Made by a program: the position numbers and the translations under genes | Part shown: one piece after another, positions 43,341 to 54,069 of the stretch | How positions within the stretch are numbered: position 1 is the first letter of the stretch | How the letters are laid out: each line of letters begins with the position of its first letter | From: Torymus aiolomorphi | Lineage: Eukaryota > Arthropoda > Insecta > Hymenoptera > Torymidae | Assembly: GCA_036365515.1 (NCBI GenBank) | Contig: CM070875.1 | Location: 93,540,628 to 93,604,627 of the forward strand | Direction: 5' to 3' | DNA length: 64,000 nt | The notes under the pieces: generated by a model | What the model saw: only the letters and a program-made list of their open reading frames with translations | The model's database searches: none | What the model was told of the DNA's origin: nothing

Positions 43341-46208
43341 GCTGAGGGAAACGGGGAATAGGTTTAAAACTCCCAGGGGGTTGGGAGTGCTTCTGGCCGT
43401 TGGAAGGCCTGCTCTTACTTGGGGAGTTACCGATATGGCGCGCTGCACGGGTTGGCTGATCATAGAACCGTCGCGCTCTCGGTTGGGTTTTTCTGGGGCT
43501 GTGTCTGGGTTCGAGGAAGTAGCCGATTCGGGTTCGGTCGCGGCCGCGGCCCGTTGCACCAATTCAGTGATCCTTTGGGATAGAGCATCGTCGTTCTGCC
43601 CATCATATAGATCCAACTGGTCCAATACGCTGCGTGTGTGATCGTCAACAATGTCCCCTTCGGATAAGTGGGACGGGAGCTCGAGAGGAAGGATCTCATC
43701 GCCCTCTTCCTCTGTTCTCGTTTTCTCCGCCAGAATTCGGAGGCTCTCCTCAAACTTGCGGGCAGATTCCGCGACTTCCTCAGGACTGATGGTGACTTGT
43801 CCGGGAGAGAGATCGTCATCCACTTCAGAGGCGCTCTGTTCTGGTGCTGTAGCTTGGATCTCCACCTGCTCGTCGACTGGTGCAGAAGTATCCGCAGTGG
43901 CGTCCGTTTCGGATAATTCATTGGTGGTTTCTCTTGGTTCCTCTCCTTTCTCGTCGTTAAGCCTGATCCCGCTTCTTCGAGGATCATAGATCGGGGTTTT
44001 TGGTTCGTCGATTTCGCCGGATTCCCCCCCTCCTGAGGAGGAAATGATCGATGAGTGCCGGCTAAACTGGGGTCCTATAGAGACATCCACAGGGCGACAA
44101 CTACCCTCCTGTGATGGGGCCGGAAGTCCTTTCGGTGTCGACGATTGTGAGGGAGGGGCAGGCGATCGTTTGTCTGAATCCTTGTTCCCTGCAGAACCTA
44201 TTCTTTTCCTCAGCCGTGTCCGCTGGGCTATCACGCTGTGTTCCAACACAGGCGCGGTCTTTTTCTTTAGAGCACCCAAGGGGCGCCCTCTACCTCGGAT
44301 GGGGTTAAACACGGCCTTTGAGCGAGACGCCAGCGATTGAGTCCCGGACGGACCGGCTGCACCAAGGGCGGGCGTCGGTGTAGGGGGTCTATCACCCCCG
44401 CTTCCCGTGGGCTTGCCTGCGTCCTTTCGATCCTTCAGAACCATGATCTTCAGCCGCGGGAGCTTTGTGTTAATCTCGTCTTCGTCAGGTTGATCTGCGG
44501 GGTTCCTGGATAACGCGTCGGCGTTGCGGTTCAATTTTCCGGGTTTGTACTTGAATGTGTACTCGTACCCGGTGAATTTGAACATCCAACGCATGAGTCT
44601 TTGTCCCGGATCCTTCCGACTGTGCATCCAATTAAGGGGCTCGTGATCGGCTACTAAGGTAAACTTACGGCCTAACAAGTAGGCTCTGAACTGGCTGAGA
44701 GCATATAGGACGGCTAGGCATTCCTTTTCGGTAGTACTATAGTTGCGTTCGGCTTTATTCAGGGTCCTCGATAGGTAATTTATGGGGTGATCAAATTTGT
44801 CCCTCTCTTGACTTAGTACGGCTCCTATGGCTCCATCAGATGCGTCAGTTGTCAGAGTGAAAGGTTTATTAAAATCAGGGAACGCCAGAATTGGATAGTT
44901 ACACAATTTGTCCTTCAAGATTTCGAACGCTTCCTCCTGATCGGGACCCCACAGGAAGTCTTTATCCTTTTTCTGGAGTTCGTACAGTGGCTTAGCGATC
45001 TTGGAGTAATCCTTGATAAACCGGCGATAGTACCCGGTGAGCCCAGTGAACTCTCTCACATTCCGTACCGTCTTGGGTCGAGGGAAATTCTTTACAGCAT
45101 GAATTTTTCCTGGATCCGGTTCAACGCCCTTGGCGCTGACAATATGCCCTAAAAAGGCTACTTCCTTGCCCAGAAAGTGCACCTTTTCAGGTTGTAGGAC
45201 GAGCTTGGTTTCTGTTAACCGGTCGAAGAACTTCCTTACTCGGCGGTCATGTTCTTCGAGGGTTTTAGCGTGGATGATTACGTCATCCATGTACACCAGC
45301 AGCTCTTTACAATCGATCCCGCGCTTAATTTGATCCATTAGTCTTTGGAATGTAGCCGGGGCGTTTTTGAGTCCCATTGGCATACGATTGAATTCATAGT
45401 GTCCTTCCGGCGTGGAGAACGCGGTTTTCCATTTGTCCTCTGGAGCCATTTGAATTTGATGAAAACCGGAAGCTAAATCGAACACCGAAAAATACACGGC
45501 GCCTCCCAATTGATCTAGAAGCTCGGCTATGTTCGGGAGGGGATATGCGTCTCCAACAGTGCGTTGATTTAATTCTCGAAAATCCACGACCATGCGCCAT
45601 CTAGGCTTCCCTTGTGGGTCCGGCCTCTTAGGGACGATCCATATCGGGGAGCTGCTGGGGCTATTGGAAGGCTCGATGATTCCCTCCTTAAGTTTCTTTT
45701 CGATGTCTCTTTGTATGAATTCCTTGTGTGCCACGGGATGTCGATATTGTTTTGCAGTAACAGGCTTGTTGGTATCCGTAGGGATAAAATGTTCCACAGC
45801 GTCCGTGCATGGCAAGGGGTCTCCTGGTAATAGGAAAACATTAGTGTAATCGTGGATCAATTTATCTACATAGGCCTTTTCTTGATCGTTCAGATGATCG
45901 GTGGGGATAATCGTTTTAAGTTCTTGCATCCTTTTGGAGCTTTCCATGATGGGGTTGTTGGCTGCGACCTCGATATCATCCTCCGATCCTGGTTCGAAGT
46001 CCATAGCTGCGTATTCGAAAGGAATGAGTTCTCCCGGTTGTACTTCGATGGTGACATCGTCCTCACGAGTGTTGATGGCCATCACATGGCAGCAGTTGTT
46101 TTCCACCCTTACGATTCCTTCTCCCACGTAGACGTCGTCGTACCCGACGTCCAGAAGAGGTAGGTAACCTTCCTTCAAATCCGTCCTGGCGAGGTTAATT
46201 TTAAGCAC
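43308..46208 (-). CDS. pol: Pol, reverse transcriptase, RNase H and long tether
   Basis: Copies the RNA genome. The ORF opens with GTG at 46208 in the -1 frame of the protease ORF. RT shows the DFRELNQRT and YPLPNI motifs and catalytic YMDD at 45282-45293 (about residue 306). RNase H begins at TTDASDGAIGAVL and ends near residue ~565. About 400 residues of polar, probably disordered sequence follow before the integrase, far longer than the usual RNase H-integrase linker. This tether holds an AT-hook-like RGRGRPLGALKKK (~44261-44298). The join with protease falls at an A4 run (46,200 region), where one missing A would explain the frame change. Confidence 0.92.
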   Translation of the reverse strand: MLKINLARTDLKEGYLPLLDVGYDDVYVGEGIVRVENNCCHVMAINTREDDVTIEVQPGELIPFEYAAMDFEPGSEDDIEVAANNPIMESSKRMQELKTIIPTDHLNDQEKAYVDKLIHDYTNVFLLPGDPLPCTDAVEHFIPTDTNKPVTAKQYRHPVAHKEFIQRDIEKKLKEGIIEPSNSPSSSPIWIVPKRPDPQGKPRWRMVVDFRELNQRTVGDAYPLPNIAELLDQLGGAVYFSVFDLASGFHQIQMAPEDKWKTAFSTPEGHYEFNRMPMGLKNAPATFQRLMDQIKRGIDCKELLVYMDDVIIHAKTLEEHDRRVRKFFDRLTETKLVLQPEKVHFLGKEVAFLGHIVSAKGVEPDPGKIHAVKNFPRPKTVRNVREFTGLTGYYRRFIKDYSKIAKPLYELQKKDKDFLWGPDQEEAFEILKDKLCNYPILAFPDFNKPFTLTTDASDGAIGAVLSQERDKFDHPINYLSRTLNKAERNYSTTEKECLAVLYALSQFRAYLLGRKFTLVADHEPLNWMHSRKDPGQRLMRWMFKFTGYEYTFKYKPGKLNRNADALSRNPADQPDEDEINTKLPRLKIMVLKDRKDAGKPTGSGGDRPPTPTPALGAAGPSGTQSLASRSKAVFNPIRGRGRPLGALKKKTAPVLEHSVIAQRTRLRKRIGSAGNKDSDKRSPAPPSQSSTPKGLPAPSQEGSCRPVDVSIGPQFSRHSSIISSSGGGESGEIDEPKTPIYDPRRSGIRLNDEKGEEPRETTNELSETDATADTSAPVDEQVEIQATAPEQSASEVDDDLSPGQVTISPEEVAESARKFEESLRILAEKTRTEEEGDEILPLELPSHLSEGDIVDDHTRSVLDQLDLYDGQNDDALSQRITELVQRAAAATEPESATSSNPDTAPEKPNRERDGSMISQPVQRAISVTPQVRAGLPTARSTPNPLGVLNLFPVSLSWRISEKKRRV

Positions 46209-46980
46209 CCTGCGCGACCGGCGGGGATAGTGTACCGAATGGGGGCAGGTTTGTGGGGCGAGTCAGTAGGCGGTCCCTGTAGGTTTTTATTGCTAGTCGT
46301 TTCAGGGCGTGGAACGGTGGAGTCTGCCTCCTCGCCCTCTGGTTGCTTGTAGGTGGCGGTGTCGCAAATATTTATTGGTTTGGGCGCGGCGGGCGGATCG
46401 ATGAAAGGAATTGGGTGCATGACGTCGCTCCCAATCATCAACGTATTATAATGGTACGAGATGACAGCCTTTTCTTGCTTAAGGTAATTTCTACCTAGGA
46501 CCCCGTCTTGATCGATAGGAAAGTCATCGTAAGTGACTAAAAACGTGACAGGCTTCTCCCGGATGGTAAGGGAGACAGTGCCTAAGGTTTCTACCGTTTG
46601 ATCGCTAATACCGATCAAAGGGATGGCTTGGTTCGTGTCCACCAGTGCGTTGGGATCCAAGGCTCCAACCTTAACTAGGTTGACGGTGGCACCGTTGTCA
46701 ACCATAAATAAGAGTCCGTCCTTGCGACCCTCGGGAACCCTTACGCGTACTACTGTAGGCTCATCCTCTCTCGCATCCTCTCGGCCAACTGATGAACAGG
46801 AACCAATCCGGACGGCTGTGTCATCGGGGCTCTTGCTAGAAACACCCGTGGCGTCGGGCTGGTTTGACTGGCTTGCGGGGTGAGTTGACTTACCGGCGGT
46901 TGCTCGCGAGCCATCGGCTGAATGGTCGGTGCTGAGTGAACAGGGCTCGCCTCCGAAAGTTCCGGGCGAGCCCTCTGGGA
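46175..46980 (-). CDS. pro: Retroviral-type aspartic protease in the -1 frame of gag
   Basis: Cleaves the polyprotein. The frame is entered from gag at the slippery site 46981-46987 and stays open to TGA at 46175-46177, about 268 residues, of which the first ~75 overlap gag. The active-site segment reads LLFMVDNGATVNLV; the catalytic motif (46688-46699) is DNGA where the family has DTGA or DSGA. The second conserved element, GVLGRNYL, is present. The ORF overlaps the RT frame at its end. Asn after the catalytic Asp is unusual and might lower activity. Confidence 0.8.
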
Positions 46981-48039
46981 GTTTAAAGACGCCTGCGGCG
47001 AAGGGTATGAGGTCGGTGGGCCATGGGATGGAGGAAGGCCAAGGGTAAAACCCGACTGAGTTTGTTGATTGTTTGGGTAGTACAACCTAGGGTCTATTGG
47101 TTCTTTAGGTCGAGGGGTTCCTTGCGGGTAACCTCGACCTCGACCTCGATATCCCCCTCTACCTCGATTGTATTGCGCGAAGGGGGGTCGATCGCCACCG
47201 GGAGCGCCTCCATTGGGCGATGGTTCTGCCGGCCCCGTGTAGAAGTATCCGACATAGGGGTTTTCCAGCTCCTCCTGAGGTTGGATGGTCGGGCACTCCG
47301 GCAGCTGAGCAGCATCACCATTTTCCATGTATCCAATGTAAGCAGGGGCCTTGTGTCCTCCCTCCGCGTGATGATTCTGGAACGGCGCCGCATAATTTCC
47401 GGATCGTCGAAAATTCTGTGATACCTCGTGGGCTTCGTTGTATTGAGAGGCGCCTGGCATGCGCGAGTCCGAGAGTATTCGGGATTTGATTCGAGATTCG
47501 ATTCGCACTCCCTCTAGGTAGGCTTCATCAAGAGTTTTCGGATGGCAGGCGTCCACAGCAGCGCTGATGGTGTATGGCAGTCCTCGAATAAAGATGTCTA
47601 TGGAAGCGTCTTTCATAGGTGCCATCATGGCGTCTACGTATGCCGCGCCCTTTTCCTCTCTCAGCGCGTTTTCAGCCCCCATCAACAGGATGTTGAGGCG
47701 GTCCCGAAAATCGCCGACCGTTTCCTGTTGTAACATCCGGATTCCATTTATTTGAGCGTTATAATACGTAAAGGTCTTCCCGGGTGCGAATCTCCGCTTG
47801 AGATGCTTCACAAGGTCGTCTACACTATTGAAGGTCACTCCATACGTAGAGTTCCTAGCAGAACCCCTTAATTTTCCTAACACCTTTTTAAGAAACCCAC
47901 CGATCTTCTCCGCAGGCACATCGGTTGCAGCATTCCGTACGTCTTGTAGGAAATCCTTGAGGGGCAGATTCGATCCGTCAAATGATGGGATGCCAGAAAC
48001 GGCGGCTTGCATCGCCATTGTTCCTGCCATGGTTACCAT
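46750..48039 (-). CDS. gag: Gag polyprotein of the errantivirus-like element
   Basis: Capsid precursor. The frame is open from GTG 48093; the first in-frame ATG is at 48039, giving 429 residues. A further ATG at 48103 lies one frame off across a C10 run (48065-48074), so the true start may be there if that run is mis-called. Residues ~20-190 form a capsid-like helical domain (IPSFDGSNLPLKDFLQDV, FRDRLNILL). An RG-rich patch (YNRGRGGYRGRGRGY) replaces the zinc knuckle, which I do not see. The tail is rich in P, S and Q. The frame ends with TAG at 46750-46752; the frameshift signal lies 230 nt before it. Confidence 0.88.
   Translation of the reverse strand: MVTMAGTMAMQAAVSGIPSFDGSNLPLKDFLQDVRNAATDVPAEKIGGFLKKVLGKLRGSARNSTYGVTFNSVDDLVKHLKRRFAPGKTFTYYNAQINGIRMLQQETVGDFRDRLNILLMGAENALREEKGAAYVDAMMAPMKDASIDIFIRGLPYTISAAVDACHPKTLDEAYLEGVRIESRIKSRILSDSRMPGASQYNEAHEVSQNFRRSGNYAAPFQNHHAEGGHKAPAYIGYMENGDAAQLPECPTIQPQEELENPYVGYFYTGPAEPSPNGGAPGGDRPPFAQYNRGRGGYRGRGRGYPQGTPRPKEPIDPRLYYPNNQQTQSGFTLGLPPSHGPPTSYPSPQASLNSQRARPELSEASPVHSAPTIQPMAREQPPVSQLTPQASQTSPTPRVFLARAPMTQPSGLVPVHQLAERMRERMSLQ
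46943..46987 (-). promoter_or_regulatory. -1 ribosomal frameshift signal at the gag-pro overlap
   Basis: Minus strand: the slippery heptamer T_TTA_AAC (46981-46987) is exactly in the gag frame. It is followed by a 7-nt spacer and a perfect 9-bp stem GGGCTCGCC / GGCGAGCCC (46965-46973 with 46943-46951) with a 13-nt loop. Slipping -1 enters the protease frame, which is open for ~800 nt. Four-base complements between loop and downstream sequence (GAAC/GTTC, TCGG/CCGA) would allow a pseudoknot, but this is uncertain. Confidence 0.85.
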
Positions 48040-48573
48040 TAGTTGAGAACATTCGGCGCTCGTACCCCCCCCCCGCGGTTGTAGTATCGTCACCCCCTGC
48101 CATGTTAACTGCGTTCGGTTTCCTCTTAGTCCCCGGGTTCGCTGCCTTGGATATTACTCGTTGTGGAAGAGAAGTCAGAAACACTCGAGTTGCGAATAAA
48201 ATTTAGCAATGATCCTGGTTGAACCCACGATGGTCAATTCGAAAAAGGGGAGTGGTTCGCAACCGTTTAATCGAACGGAAACGAGAAACAATCATGCGGG
48301 AAGCACACAATGCTATGGGTTTTTTTTTTTTTTTTTTATAGTAAAATAGGTTATATAAATATTACAATTATATAAAAGGTATATATTGGTATTATAATTA
48401 TAACGGGTTTATCTATGTATGTGTATAGGCGCGCGCATGTGTGTTTGCGCACTCTTAATTTTTATTGGACTATTAATTGTCTGATAACGCTGAATTATTT
48501 CGATCAACTCAAAAATTCCCCAAAAGATAAGCGCAAGAGGTTAGAGCGTCAAACCACGCTCTGCTACCATTTT
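48040..48573 (-). other. Leader between primer site and gag
   Basis: No supportable gene. It holds the C10 run (48065-48074), a T17-18 run near 48,320 and an AT-rich stretch. The frame with ATG 48103 (MAGGDDTTTAGGG) may be the natural gag N-terminus, separated by the homopolymer. Confidence 0.55.
48555..48570 (-). other. Primer binding site, initiator tRNA-Met type
   Basis: On the minus strand TGGTAGCAGAGCG lies a few bases after the 5' LTR end. TGGTAGCAGAG is the complement of the CTCTGCTACCA 3' end of animal initiator tRNA-Met. The Copia element in this window uses the same 11-base match. Confidence 0.8.
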
Positions 48574-51500
48574 TGTTACGATATAAACGGATCTCATATC
48601 GTAACACTTCCTTTGACCTACTAACTTCTTGTTCTGTTACCTGCGTCAAAGTGAGTTTCTGATTGGATGACGTTCACAAGGCATCCGTCCGCCTTGCTCT
48701 CACGAGGACCTCTCGTTCTCAGCTTATTCGTCACACGCCCCCACAAGCGTGCGATATAGGGATAGTTCAGTGAAGCGATTGCGTCCAACAAAATTCCGAA
48801 GATTAGAAGGATTAGGGTATGATTGTAGGGCTACTCGACTGAACAATAAAAATTAACAGACCTGTGAAATTATTTCAAGTTCTTATCCCTTTATTATAAT
48901 CATTTATACAATCCAAAAATGATAACTAAAACTAAACCCTAACTCCTCAAAGGAGTTCGGCAATTCCCGTCTTACGCCTATGTAAACGCGCCTTAAGGTT
49001 CGAGAAAACGCGGGAGCGCGGAGAGTCTACTTAACTAATGATTATATCCCGGGATCCGTCTTCTGAAATACACTAAAGCCCCGTTGCAGAAATGATGATA
49101 CGTTATAACCCCCCCTATTGGGGACACCGCAGTAGAGAATCACGAAGTGTGATGATACCCGTTATTACTTATTTGTGTAAGCGTGGATATGTAAGAGCCT
49201 GTCTCGTGGCGTGGAGTATAAACTAGACTGTCTAAACGTTAACTACTATAAATTAGACCAAGCGCGACCCTAATACTATGTCCCTATGTGAACGCACCTT
49301 GATGTCGGAGAGGCGGCGCAGCACCGTTGTAGAGTCGCATATGTCGCGGGTGGCGCGCGGCCTTCTATGTAGAGCTATAGTCGCAGGCAAAAGCAGCAGA
49401 ACAGCCGTCTCGCTCCCCGCGGCAGCCGAACGACGACGCTGGACACCCGGGTGGCACGAGGAGGGTGTTGCCCGAGGGAACGGAAGGAGGTGGAAAACCG
49501 CAAGATATTCGATACCTGGCTGAGTGGATCCCTGCGGCGAAGATATCTCCGATGTCAGTTAAGTGCCTCCTTTTTGATGGTTATTTATTAGTTGAAAATC
49601 CCAACAAGAAGGACTGAGTACTCTGTGTGATGTTGTTTTTCCTTTGATTTCTTCTAGTTACAGCAGAGAGGAAATCTGAAGGTGCGGGTCAAGGCCAGAG
49701 GACTCCTTCCACCCAGTGTATTGCTTCAGCTGTAGTGTAGTTGTATTTATGCGCCTACATATGGGTATGCATAGTGAGGCGTACTGCTGTGTTTACATAT
49801 ATATATATATATATATATAATGTGAGTGTGGATATATGCATCTAGATTCTAATCTACTTGATGCTTCACTGCACTGTGTGTTTAAGACCTGTGTGGCTCC
49901 ATCGGATCAGGCTGCGTTGCTATGATGTTCCCATGTGCTCCGCTGTCGTGCTACACTCACCAGTATCTGCGGAGGGGATGATGCTAGGTGTCGATTAAGG
50001 AAAGGCGAAGGGTTGACTGACACTCCTTCAAGCTTCGACTCTTGTCGAAGAATCTGAACTCCTATAGGGCGAGGAAAGAGAAGGTACAAGGGAAGCAGGA
50101 CAGTTGAGGATGTCACCTGGCCTTCGTCCACCACTACAGGGAGCAAGACCGCAATTCCTGCTTATTGCAGGGGGTGAGTCAAAAAAAGAAAAGCTGGATA
50201 TTAATTGTATGGGTACAAGCGGCTAACATCAGTTCACGAGTACCTACGCACTTATGAGTACATGCATGGTATACCTCTCACTGATGGTATATGCATGTAA
50301 TGACTATTTTTCTATGCGACTTAGAGCTGAGGTTTATTTGACGTACATACAAGGTAGTATATTGATAAGCGAGATATCGATATTTATGATGAACTTTATA
50401 ATAATATAAATGATAAAAAGTAAAAAAAATATATAATAATAAAAAGTAAAAGAAAAGTGAAAAAAAAGGAAAAGGGAAATTTTTGCACTTATGCCGGGTG
50501 GATGATCCTAAGTCTTATTTGTTTATTTATTATTCTATTGATTCTAGGGGTACAACTAGAGAAGAGGAAAAGGGAAAAGAAAAAAAGGAGACGTAGAGAG
50601 GGCTCCGTCACAAGCTCCCCAGCGACCTACTCGAAGGAGCTTCTACTACAAAAAGTGATCTGGTGGAGGTGCTTCTCCTGTCGAATAGCACTACCGAGTG
50701 CAATGAATCGCCTTTGGTAGCTGGTACGAGCCCTGGAATGGAACAACTAACAGCCTTATATTCTTTAACCAGCTGACGGATGAAACTAGGAACCAACAAC
50801 TCTGATCTGAGGACTAGTTAGTTATTCTCGCTTCAAGGACTCGGGATTCCTCAATAAAACCCTTTTTATTGCGGCAAGGGTAACACTCGCGGCCTACACA
50901 CATACACAAATCTCTACCGCGCGCTAGTTCACAATTTTGTTCGGAGAAGTCTATACCTTAAGGAAACAGTAATATGATACGAAAGGCAACTTACTTTGTG
51001 TAAATGGTGAATCACTCTAGTGCTGGTTCTCTACTGTGGTTGCAAATTATTTGATTATTATCGTTGATAGTCCGAGTTCGGTAGGATCTGCGTGCGATTT
51101 GTATTTGCGTGTAGTAATGTTCGCCGTATTATAATGCGTTATACTATGGTGGAATTTTTAAAACAAAACTGATGATCCGGGTTTTTAATAATGTAGAAAC
51201 ATGTGCGAATAAAAAGAAAACTGCAAAAAAAATAATTTTGGCCACTGCGACTCTTTCAACGTATATATGTAACTGGTTCTCGTAGACTTCGCTTAGTCTA
51301 AGCGTGAAGGCTGCTAATTTCTGACTGCCGAGTTGGCGTGGCATCGTCGAGCTGCCCGTCGCCTTGCCCCCTAATTGTCCTCGCTTTCTCTCTCGCACCC
51401 ACGCACCATATGCCCCTTGACGACAATGTCGCACCGCTGTGCGACACTTATCGCCGCTAAGGGGTGTCTTATTACTCGGCGCGTGTAGGAATGCGATTTT

Positions 51501-51693
51501 CGGCTACGAGGGGAGAGTGCTGCGTGGACGCAACTTGTTGCAGCTTTGGGCGATAAGCTCTTAACTAGGATCGCGTATACAAATTTTAAAATTTTACTGC
51601 GGGGAAAATATATGTTCCAATGAAAATCATTGTACTCATTATGATTTTAACCAATTAAAGAGAAAGGTAAAGCCAAAAAGTTGTCACGTAACA
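48574..51693 (-). repeat. Right LTR (5' LTR in element orientation), 3120 bp
   Basis: Carries the same termini (TGTTACG/CGTAACA) and terminal hairpin (48574-48606) as the left LTR. As the 5' LTR it should carry the promoter. Candidate 5' splice donors on the minus strand are GTAAGT (50989-50994) and GTGAGT (49955-49960), which could feed the acceptors before env and the accessory genes. The AT repeat is 22 nt here (49797-49818). No clear TATA box or poly(A) signal can be assigned. Confidence 0.95.
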
Positions 51694-51697
51694 TATG
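51694..51697. other. Target-site duplication TATG (right)
   Basis: Matches 34301-34304 and continues straight into satellite (TATGTAATTTTC). Confidence 0.95.
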
Positions 51698-54064
51698 TAA
51701 TTTTCTAGTATGCGTTGACGTTGGTTCCCCCGTCTACTTGAGTTTAGAAATTATTTAAATCATTGTTTTGCTTATCGTAGCACTTCTATGTTATTCCCTA
51801 ATATGCGTGGACCTTGTTTCCCCCGGCTACTTTGGTTTGAAAATTATTTAAATAATTGTTTTGCTTATCGTAGCTCTTTTATGTAATTTTGTAATATTCG
51901 TTAAGACCGTTTCCTCCGGCTACTCGAGTTGAGAAATTATTTAAATCATTGTTTTGCTTATCGTAGCTCTTCTGCGTTATTCCCTATTATGCGTGTACCT
52001 TGGTTCCCCCGGCTTCCTTTATTTAAAAATTATTTAAATAATTGTTTTGCTTATTGTCGCTCTTGTATTTAATTTCCTAATATGCGTGGACCTCGTTTTC
52101 CCCGGCTAGTTTGGTTTAAAAATTATTTAAATAATTGATTTGCTTATTGTCGCACTTTTAACGTAATTTCCTAATATGTGTGGACCTTCTTTCCCCCGGC
52201 TTCGTTGGTTTAAAAATTATTTAAATAATTGTTTTGCTTATTGTAGCACTTTTATGTAATTTCCTAATATGCATGAATCTTGGTCTCCCGGCTACTTTGG
52301 TTTAAAAATTATTTAAACAATTGTTTTGCTTATTGTCGCTCTGGTATTTAATTTCCCAATATGCGTGGACCTTGTTTCCCCCGGCTACGTTGGCTTAAAT
52401 ATTATTCAAATAATGGATTTGCATATTGTAGCACTTTTATGTAATTTTCTAACATGCGCTGACATCGGTTCCCCCGGCCACTTGAGTTTAGAAATTATTT
52501 AAATTATAGTTTTGCTTATCGCAGCACTTTTATGTTATTCCCTAATATGCGTGGACCTTGTTTCCCCCGGCTACTTTGGTTTAAAAATTGTTGAAATAAT
52601 TGTTTTGCTTATTGTAGCACTTTTATGTATTTTTCTAATATTCGTTGACACCGTTTCCTCCGGCTACTTGAGTTGAGAAATTATTTAAATCATTGTTTTG
52701 CTTATCGTAGCTCTTCTACGTTATTCCCTAATATGCGTGGACCTTGCTTCCCGGGGCTACTTTGGTTTAAAAATTATTTAAATAATTGTTTTGCTTACTG
52801 TAGCAGTTTTATGTAATTTCGTAATATGCGTTGACATCGTTTCTCCCGGATACTCGAGTTTAGAAATTATTTAAATAATTGTTTTGCTTGTTGTCGTTCT
52901 TTTATTTAATTTTCTAATATGCGTGGACCTTGGTTCCCCCGGCTACTTTGGTTTAAAAATTATTAGATAATTGTTTTGCTTATTGTCGCTCTTTGTTTTA
53001 ATTTCCTAATATGTGTTGACCTTGTTTGCCCCGGCTACTTTGGTTTAAAAATTATTTAAATCATTGTTTTGCCTATCGTAGCACTTCTATGTTATTCCCT
53101 TATATGCGTGGACCTTGTTTCCCCCGGCTACTTTGTTTTAAACATTGTTGAAATAATGGATTTGCTCATTGTAGCACTTTTATGGAATTTCCTAATATGC
53201 GTTGACATCGTTTCCCCCGGCTACTTGAGTTTAGAAATTATTTAAATAATTGATTTGCTTATTGTCGCTCTATTATTTAATTTTCTAATATGCGTTGACC
53301 TTGGTTCCCCCGGCTACTTTGGTTTAAAAATTATTTAAATAATTGTTTTGCTTATTGTAGCACTTTTATGTAATTTTCTAACCTGCGTTGACATCGTTTC
53401 CCCCGGCTACTTGAGTTTAGAAATTATTTAAATCATTGTTTTGCTTATCGTTGCATTTCTATGTTATTCCCTAATATGCTTGGACCTTGTTCCCCTCGGC
53501 TACTTTGGTTTAAAAATTATTTAAATAATTGTTTTGCTTATTGTAGCACTATTATGTAATTTTCTAATATGCGTTGACATCATTTTCCCCGGCTGCTCGA
53601 GTTTAGAAATTATTTAAATAATTGTTTTGTTTATTGTCGCTCTTTTATTTCATTTCTTATTATGAGTGGACCTTATTTCCCCCTGCTACTTTGGTTTAAA
53701 AATTATTTAAATAATGGTTTTGCTTATTGTCGCTCTTGTATGTAAATTTCTAATCTGCGTTGACATCGTTACCCCCAGCTACATTGGTTTCAAAATTATT
53801 TAAATCTTTGTTTTGCTTATACTAGCACTGCTATTTTATTCCCTAATATACGTGGACCTTGTTTCCTCCGGCTACTTTGGTTTAAAAATTATTTACATAA
53901 TTGTTTTGCTTATTGTCGCTCTTTTATTTAATTTCCTAATATGCGTGGACCTTGTTTCCCCCGGCTACATTGGTTTCAAAATTATTTAAATCTTTGTTTT
54001 GCTTATACTAGCACTGCTATTTTATTCCCTAATATGCGTGGACCTTGTTTCCCCCGGCTACTTT

Positions 54065-54069
54065 GGTTT
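54065..54069. other. Target-site duplication GGTTT (left)
   Basis: GGTTT precedes the Copia LTR and is repeated at 59080-59084. Removing the element restores CTACTTTGGTTTAAAAATT of the satellite. Confidence 0.95.

Larger units (their letters stand above)
34305..51693 (-). mobile_element. 17.4-kb env-bearing, errantivirus-like LTR element with accessory ORFs
   Basis: A complete element on the minus strand with two ~3.1-kb LTRs, a 4-bp target duplication, a tRNA-iMet-type primer site by the right LTR and a purine tract by the left LTR. Reading from right to left: gag, protease, RT/RNase H, long tether, integrase, F-like env, then three small RRM-like ORFs. Family-level evidence (Ty3/Gypsy pol plus baculovirus-F-like Env) points to the errantivirus group. 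The LTRs are more than 99.9% identical in substitutions, so insertion is very recent. Several frame breaks are present, some of them at homopolymers. Confidence 0.93.
51694..54069. repeat. Satellite array, segment between the two minus-strand elements
   Basis: About 2.4 kb of the same ~93-bp A/B monomers, resuming in register after the 17.4-kb insertion. Monomer variants match the block at ~12,300-13,900 (for example CATGCGCTGACATCGG and TGTTTTAAACATTGTTG types), so the insertion split a known higher-order unit. No gene. Confidence 0.95.

Noticed and set aside
46200..46208. C_UUA_AAA at the protease-RT overlap as a second programmed -1 frameshift site.
   Set aside because: It is only near-canonical and has no stem at the proper distance. 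One missing base in the A run explains the frame change more simply, since protease and RT share a frame in related elements.
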